Assembly (NCBI GenBank): GCA_934486875.1
Contig: CAKSPU010000008.1
Coordinates: forward strand, 1-63,093
DNA: 63,093 nucleotides
Direction: 5' to 3'
Source of the DNA: an uncultured Oscillospiraceae bacterium
Lineage (GTDB): Bacteria > Bacillota > Clostridia > Oscillospirales > Ruminococcaceae
The notes beneath the pieces were generated by a model. That model had not been told where the DNA came from, made no database searches, and saw nothing but the letters and a program-made list of their open reading frames with translations. The position numbers and the translations under genes were made by a program. Below, piece after piece: positions 58,916-63,093 of this stretch (position 1 is its first letter; each line of letters starts with the position of its first letter).

Positions 58916-59471
58916 GGCTGCGGCAATGGAAGCGGTGCTTTTTGCCTGCGGAGACCCTGTTGAGCCCGAAAGGCTCTCAGCCGCCATAGGCGCTGAAAAG
59001 GGCGCACTGTCTCAGCTGGCAGATGTGCTGAATGACGCATACACCGAGAACAAAAGCTCCCTTACGGTGCTCCGTCTCGGCGGAAGCTATCAGCTTGCCG
59101 TGCGGACGGAATATTATGACTGCGTAAAGGCGGCGGCGGAGAACAGGAAAAACGCTCCCCTGTCCCCTGCGGCTATGGAGGTGCTTACCATAATCGCCTA
59201 CAATCAGCCTGTCACCAAAAGCTTTGTGGAGCATATCAGAGGGATAGACAGTTCAAGCGTGGTTAACTCACTTGTTGAGAAAAATCTCCTTGAAGAAGCA
59301 GGGAGACTTGACGTTCCCGGAAGACCTATCGCATACAGGACGACCCCCGTTTTCCTGCGCTGCTTCGGTCTCGAGAGCATTGACGATCTCCCGCCCCTCC
59401 CCGGTCACGTCAGGGAGGATTTCGACACTCTGCTCACCGATATCCCTGCCGAAGAGGACGGAGATGCGTAA
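58899..59471 (+). CDS. scpB: Segregation and condensation protein B ScpB
   Basis: A 190-residue ScpB with tandem winged helices. Landmarks are AAMEAVLFACGDPVEPERLSAAIG, LSPAAMEVLTIIAYNQPVTKSFVEHIRGIDSSSVV and GRPIAYRTTPVFLRCFGLESIDDLPPL. It binds ScpA as a dimer in the SMC complex. I chose the ATG at 58899, inside the end of scpA and after AAAGGAG; the open frame extends upstream but has no better start. Confidence 0.96.
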   Translation: MKLTDKAAAMEAVLFACGDPVEPERLSAAIGAEKGALSQLADVLNDAYTENKSSLTVLRLGGSYQLAVRTEYYDCVKAAAENRKNAPLSPAAMEVLTIIAYNQPVTKSFVEHIRGIDSSSVVNSLVEKNLLEEAGRLDVPGRPIAYRTTPVFLRCFGLESIDDLPPLPGHVREDFDTLLTDIPAEEDGDA

Positions 59472-60254
59472 ATGACCGTACTTATCATAATTGCAGTCAT
59501 TATATTTCTTATTCTGCTGACCCTCAATATCCCCGTTGAAGCGTATATCAGATTTTACGGCGGAAAGCTTGATATCAAGGTGAGATATCTTTTCCTGAGC
59601 ATATATCCACGAAAGGAAAAGCCGCCAAAAAAGGTGAAAAAGAAACATAAGAAAAATAAGGAATATCCCACGATACCAAACGATGACACGGCGGAAAAGG
59701 AGCAGACCGACACGGCGGAAGCGACCACCGATACATCGGACACAAAAGCCGCTCCTGCCGATGATGATATCCCCGCAGCAGAAAAAAAGGAGCGCCCGCC
59801 AAAGCAAAAATCGGACAAGCCCCCTCTGTTGGACAGGATAAACGACAAGCTCGATGAGCTTTCCGAAAAGAAAAACTCGGTATCCCTGCTTATGGAGCTT
59901 ATAGGCGAGCCACTGAAACGCTTCGGCGGCAAGCTCAGGATCGACGATGTGATAATAGACTGCACCGCTGCCGATGAAGATGCCGCAAAGGCTGCTGTTT
60001 TCTACGGCACGGTAGGCTCTGCGGTGTACAACACGATATCGTTTATCCGACAGTTTGCGGCAATGTCCGTAAAATCGGTGAACATAAGCTGCCTTTACAA
60101 CACCCCCTCGGACAAGAGCCGCTTTGACGGCGAATGCAAGCTGCATCTGAGACCTGCAAGCCTTGTGAATGCAATTTTTGCAGTGCTTTTCGGATATATG
60201 AAGGACAAGGAAAAATACTCTCCTGTTATGGAGCTTTTAGGAAAGGATAAATAA
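59472..60254 (+). CDS. DUF2953 family protein (YtfI-like)
   Basis: A 260-residue protein with one N-terminal helix (VLIIIAVIIFLILLTLNIPV). A highly charged Lys/Glu/Asp region (about 50-125, with KKVKKKHKKNK) follows. The conserved C-terminal DUF2953 domain includes IDDVIIDCTAADEDAAKAAVFYGTVGSAVYN. It directly precedes gerW, as ytfI precedes ytfJ in Bacillus, so a sporulation-linked role is plausible. Function unknown. It begins 1 bp after the scpB stop. Confidence 0.85.
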   Translation: MTVLIIIAVIIFLILLTLNIPVEAYIRFYGGKLDIKVRYLFLSIYPRKEKPPKKVKKKHKKNKEYPTIPNDDTAEKEQTDTAEATTDTSDTKAAPADDDIPAAEKKERPPKQKSDKPPLLDRINDKLDELSEKKNSVSLLMELIGEPLKRFGGKLRIDDVIIDCTAADEDAAKAAVFYGTVGSAVYNTISFIRQFAAMSVKSVNISCLYNTPSDKSRFDGECKLHLRPASLVNAIFAVLFGYMKDKEKYSPVMELLGKDK

Positions 60255-60256
60255 TA

Positions 60257-60748
60257 ATGGACACAAAGACAAAAGAACTCATTACCGCCTCAATGGACAA
60301 AATACACGAAATGGCTGACGCAAACACCATTATGGGAACACCTGTAAAGATAGACGGCGGCGTTACCATTATCCCCGTTTCAAAGGTATCCTACGGATTT
60401 GCGGGGGGCGGCTCAGACCTGCCCGGCAAGACCGACAAGGAGCTTTTCGGCGGAGCAAGCGGTGCGGGAGTTACCGTTACCCCCCTGGGCTTCCTGGTTA
60501 TCTCAAACGGCGATGTTCAGCTTATGCAGATGAATCTTGACGTTTCCACCTCCTCCGCTATCGTTAATATGGTCCCCGAGGTGTTCAACAAGGTTGCGGG
60601 ACTTTTCAAAAAGGACAAGCCCGAAAGCTCTGACAGCACTAAGACTGCCGATATCCCCGACAGCCGTGACACCGATGATATCGAGCTCCCCGAGGAAATG
60701 GTGGAGAGCGGCATGACCGACGATATCAACTTCGATTTCAAGGACTGA
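60257..60748 (+). CDS. gerW: GerW family sporulation protein (YtfJ)
   Basis: A 163-residue GerW/YtfJ protein. Landmarks are GTPVKIDGGVTIIPVSKVSYGFAGGGSD, GASGAGVTVTPLGFLVISNGDVQLMQM and the C-terminal acidic tail. In Bacillus the protein affects spore germination. Its presence, with DUF2953 before and DacF after, supports a spore-forming ancestry or lifestyle. It is 2 bp after the DUF2953 stop. Confidence 0.93.
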   Translation: MDTKTKELITASMDKIHEMADANTIMGTPVKIDGGVTIIPVSKVSYGFAGGGSDLPGKTDKELFGGASGAGVTVTPLGFLVISNGDVQLMQMNLDVSTSSAIVNMVPEVFNKVAGLFKKDKPESSDSTKTADIPDSRDTDDIELPEEMVESGMTDDINFDFKD

Positions 60749-60826
60749 CCGAATTTTTCCCCTCCCCTGCGCATAAGCTTATATATCTGCGATATGTAAT
60801 CATAAAAATGCTACGGGGGAATGAGT

Positions 60827-61975
60827 ATGAAAAGGCTGTGTGCAATGCTTTCGGCGGCGGCTGTTATGATATCCTGCGCCGCCGGTATCGGCAGCACGGA
60901 TATAAAGCCGCAGGCAGGCGATATTTCCGCAAAGGCGGCTGTGCTTATGGAGGCTTCCACGGGAAAGGTCATATGGGGAAAGTGCGAAGATCAAAAGCTC
61001 CCTATGGCGAGCACCACCAAAATTATGACCACTGTACTGACCCTTGAAAGCGGCGATCTCGACACGGAATTTACCGCCGACAGCGAGGCGATAAAGGTGG
61101 AGGGCTCTTCAATGGGGCTGAGAGATGGCGACATTGTTTCAAAGCGTGACCTCTGCATAGGAATGCTGCTGCCCTCGGGAAATGACGCTGCCAACTGTGC
61201 GGCGGTGAAGGTGGGCGGCACAGCGGAAAAATTTGCGGATATGATGAATGCAAAGGCATCACAGCTGGGAATGACCTCCACCCATTTCGTGACCCCCTCG
61301 GGGCTTCACGATGACGCTCATTACTCCACAGCTGCGGATATGGGTCTCCTTGCGGCATATGCCATAAAAAACCCCGAGTTCAGGGAAATATGCTCATCAA
61401 AAAGTATGAAGCTTACATTCGGTGACCCGCCCTTCGACAGGTGGCTCACCAACACAAACAAGCTTCTCAGCCGCTATGAGGGCTGCATCGGCGTAAAGAC
61501 AGGCTTTACCGATGAAGCGGGGCGGTGCCTTGTTTCTGCGGCGGAGCGAAACGGTGTGACCCTTGTGTGCGTTACCCTGAATGCCCCCGATGACTGGAAC
61601 GATCACGCAAAGCTCCTTGACTACGGCTTCAGCGTTACGGAATGCACCGATATGGGCGAAAAGCAATACACGGCGGCGGCTGTTGGCGGAAATTCCGACA
61701 GCATCACTCTTGTGACGGAGAGGAATGTGACACTGCCAGAAATAAACGGCACCGTCCCAGAGGTGACATACACTGCGGTCGTTCCCCAGCGGATATATGC
61801 CCCTGTGCGAAAGGGCGAAAGGCTGGGTACTCTCACGGTGAAATGCAGCGGCAGGATAATCGACGAAATACCGCTGATATCCGCCGATGACCTTGCTTCA
61901 AAGGGCGGAAGCGGCTATGAACCTCCTCTTGTGAGCCGTGTAACGGACGTACTGAAAGAAATATTGTTTAAATAA
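60827..61975 (+). CDS. dacF: D-alanyl-D-alanine carboxypeptidase DacF
   Basis: A 382-residue low-molecular-weight PBP. A signal peptide (residues about 1-22) is followed by the peptidase S11 domain: active-site Ser62 in STTK, the SGN triad in LPSGNDAANC, and KTG in GVKTGFTDEAG. The C-terminal beta domain and a short amphipathic end (VTDVLKEILFK) anchor it to the membrane. It trims the stem peptide of peptidoglycan; the dacF form is often forespore-linked. I chose the ATG at 60827, eight bases after GGGGG; an ATG six bases earlier is too close. Confidence 0.95.
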   Translation: MKRLCAMLSAAAVMISCAAGIGSTDIKPQAGDISAKAAVLMEASTGKVIWGKCEDQKLPMASTTKIMTTVLTLESGDLDTEFTADSEAIKVEGSSMGLRDGDIVSKRDLCIGMLLPSGNDAANCAAVKVGGTAEKFADMMNAKASQLGMTSTHFVTPSGLHDDAHYSTAADMGLLAAYAIKNPEFREICSSKSMKLTFGDPPFDRWLTNTNKLLSRYEGCIGVKTGFTDEAGRCLVSAAERNGVTLVCVTLNAPDDWNDHAKLLDYGFSVTECTDMGEKQYTAAAVGGNSDSITLVTERNVTLPEINGTVPEVTYTAVVPQRIYAPVRKGERLGTLTVKCSGRIIDEIPLISADDLASKGGSGYEPPLVSRVTDVLKEILFK

Positions 61976-61990
61976 AAGGATTTGATAAAA

Positions 61991-62722
61991 ATGGAAAAAA
62001 TAAGACTTCAGAAAATTTTATCCGACAGCGGCATATGCTCCCGCAGAAAGGCTGAGGAGCTTATCTCCCAAGGGCTTGTCAAGGTAAACGGCAAGGTTGC
62101 AAAGCTCGGTGACAAGGCAAATGACCGTGACGTTATTATGGTTGACGGCGAAAGAGTCCGCTACTCCAGGAAGCGCAGGAAGATATACATTATGCTCAAC
62201 AAGCCCCGTGGATATGTTACCACAATGTCCGACGAGCTGGACAGAAAGTGCGTTACAGAGCTTCTTGACGGCGTTGAGGAGAGAGTATATCCCGTGGGCA
62301 GGCTCGACCGCAATTCCGAGGGACTTCTTCTCTTCACAAATGACGGCAATTTCGCCAACGACATTATGCACCCCAGCCGCCACATCAGCAAGACATACCG
62401 TGTAACAGTTCACTCAAAGATAACCGATGAGCAGGTGGTAAGGCTCACCGAGGGCGTTGAGCTTGACGGCAGAATGACCCTCCCCGCAACGGTGAATGTT
62501 GAGCTTGACAGTCCCGAAAGAAGCGTTATGCGCATCACCATAAGAGAGGGCAGAAACAGGCAGATACGCCGTATGTGCGAGACTGTGGGTCTTGAAGTGG
62601 TAAGGCTCCGCAGAACATCGATAGGTCCCGTTAAGCTGGGTATGCTGAAGCCCGGTGCCTGGAGAGAGCTTACTGCGGAAGAGATACGTGCTATGAGAAA
62701 CGCTGTGGGAAAGGATCAGTAA
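61991..62722 (+). CDS. rluB: 23S rRNA pseudouridine synthase RluB/RsuA family
   Basis: A 243-residue pseudouridine synthase. The S4 RNA-binding domain is MEKIRLQKILSDSGICSRRKAEELISQGLVKVNG. The catalytic Asp is in YPVGRLDRNSEGLLLFTNDG. The C-terminal motif EGRNRQIRRMCETVGLEVVRLRRTSIG is typical. The enzyme modifies uridine in 23S rRNA near the peptidyl-transferase centre. I chose the ATG at 61991, ten bases after AAAGGA; an in-frame TTG at 61982 is weaker. Last gene in the operon. Confidence 0.95.
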   Translation: MEKIRLQKILSDSGICSRRKAEELISQGLVKVNGKVAKLGDKANDRDVIMVDGERVRYSRKRRKIYIMLNKPRGYVTTMSDELDRKCVTELLDGVEERVYPVGRLDRNSEGLLLFTNDGNFANDIMHPSRHISKTYRVTVHSKITDEQVVRLTEGVELDGRMTLPATVNVELDSPERSVMRITIREGRNRQIRRMCETVGLEVVRLRRTSIGPVKLGMLKPGAWRELTAEEIRAMRNAVGKDQ

Positions 62723-62770
62723 GGCAGGCTTAATTATATTATTGTAGGGGGACGGGTTTCCCGTCTCGCC

Positions 62771-62846
62771 TGTTTATGTTTGATTTGGTTGGGGTGTGTT
62801 TGGGTTGATTTATAATTTTGCTTGGGTTTGTTGAAGAGTGTGCAAA
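62771..62846 (+). repeat. Dispersed AT-rich repeat, second copy
   Basis: The sequence from TTTATGTTTGATTTG to TTGCTTGGGTTTGTT, then GAGTGTGCAAA, nearly repeats 8871-8932. Upstream of both copies is GGGGGACGG-TTT. Here the pairing right arm found at 8929-8945 is missing and a different palindrome follows. Confidence 0.65.
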
Positions 62847-62930
62847 GGGACAACCTAAGGAGAGGGGAAAGAAATAAACCCAACAAAAATGCAGACTTTC
62901 CCCTCTCCTACGGTTTTCCCTCTGCACTCT
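62836..62930. repeat. Imperfect palindrome downstream of rluB
   Basis: GAGTGTGCAAAGGG and TAAGGAGAGGGGAAAG on the left (62836-62871) pair with CTTTCCCCTCTCCTA and CCCTCTGCACTC on the right (62896-62930). The stem is about 35 bp with mismatches over a 24-base loop. It may act as a terminator-like or mobile hairpin. Confidence 0.55.
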
Positions 62931-63093
62931 CTTTCCCTACCCTCACCCCTTTCCTGCATTTTTACATATAGAGAGAATATACTTTTACTTTTGCTATATT
63001 TTAGCTTTGTTCCGTACCTTTCACCTATTTCCTCCCATTTGCAATTTCTAAATTAAACTATGGGGCATACGTCCACACGGAACGGTTTTGGTG
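62931..63093. other. Gene-free window end
   Basis: I see no gene, promoter pair or clear stem that I can support in this AT-rich stretch. The region 62723-62770, directly after rluB, holds only a short GGGGGACGGGTTTCCCGTC stem. Confidence 0.5.

Noticed and set aside
59268..60146. 292-codon open frame on the minus strand opposite scpB and the DUF2953 gene
   Set aside because: It is antisense to two well-supported genes, with hydrophobic composition produced by the reverse of Lys/Asp-rich codons and no ribosome site.
1..63093. CRISPR array, tRNA or rRNA genes, prophage, transposase
   Set aside because: I found no regularly spaced direct repeats, no cloverleaf or rRNA motifs, no phage structural genes and no transposase. 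The mobile-looking parts are non-coding palindromes only.

Overview
The window reads as a chromosomal segment of an anaerobic, roughly 48% GC (by eye) Firmicute of the Ruminococcus/Oscillospiraceae type. The reasons are a reverse-order rubrerythrin, Gram-positive lipoprotein signals, AGGAGG-type ribosome sites, sigma-A promoters with TTGACA/TATAAT boxes 17 bp apart, the sporulation-associated GerW/YtfJ protein, ScpAB, GatCAB and a Gram-positive type IV pilus cluster. No rRNA, tRNA, CRISPR array or transposase gene was seen.

Layout. 0.2-6 kb: two TerD-family proteins around a Ca2+-type P-ATPase, then rubrerythrin and a polysaccharide deacetylase. 6.3-9.9 kb: a diguanylate cyclase, a RodA/FtsW protein and an XRE regulator. 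10-17 kb: a full phosphate regulon pstS-pstC-pstA-pstB-phoU-phoB-phoR behind TTTTACA repeats; the PstS is circularly permuted. 17-22.6 kb: a surface-glycan cluster (GtrA, two paralogous GT-C membrane proteins, a UDP-galactopyranose-mutase-like flavoprotein). 22.7-36.2 kb: a type IV pilus locus with four type IV prepilin-like proteins, PilT, PilB, PilD, a very large PilX-like protein, PilO, a PilM-PilN fusion and PilC. 36.5-46.3 kb: mixed accessory genes (amidohydrolase, HEPN/nucleotidyltransferase-like pair, XRE-TPR regulator, transglutaminase lipoprotein, DUF1015, GNAT, leucine-rich lipoprotein).

46.4-52.2 kb: an operon headed by a clear cobalamin riboswitch and terminator. It encodes a lipid-anchored CbiK-type chelatase, a two-domain surface lipoprotein and a BtuFCD-like ABC importer, so it looks like an extracytoplasmic tetrapyrrole/corrinoid handling and uptake system. 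52.4-63 kb: a YitT-family membrane protein, gatCAB, a small membrane protein and the housekeeping series M50 protease-scpA-scpB-DUF2953-gerW-dacF-rluB.

Several families of intergenic palindromes run through the window. One MITE-like family (ends ATACTAATAACCAATT) has three full copies and one diverged relative. Its central hairpin recurs between pstA and pstB inside different arms. A separate AT-rich repeat occurs downstream of both rodA and rluB. The observations that most deserve follow-up are the permuted PstS, the riboswitch-controlled surface chelatase operon, the PilM-PilN fusion with its giant PilX-like neighbour, and the palindrome families.
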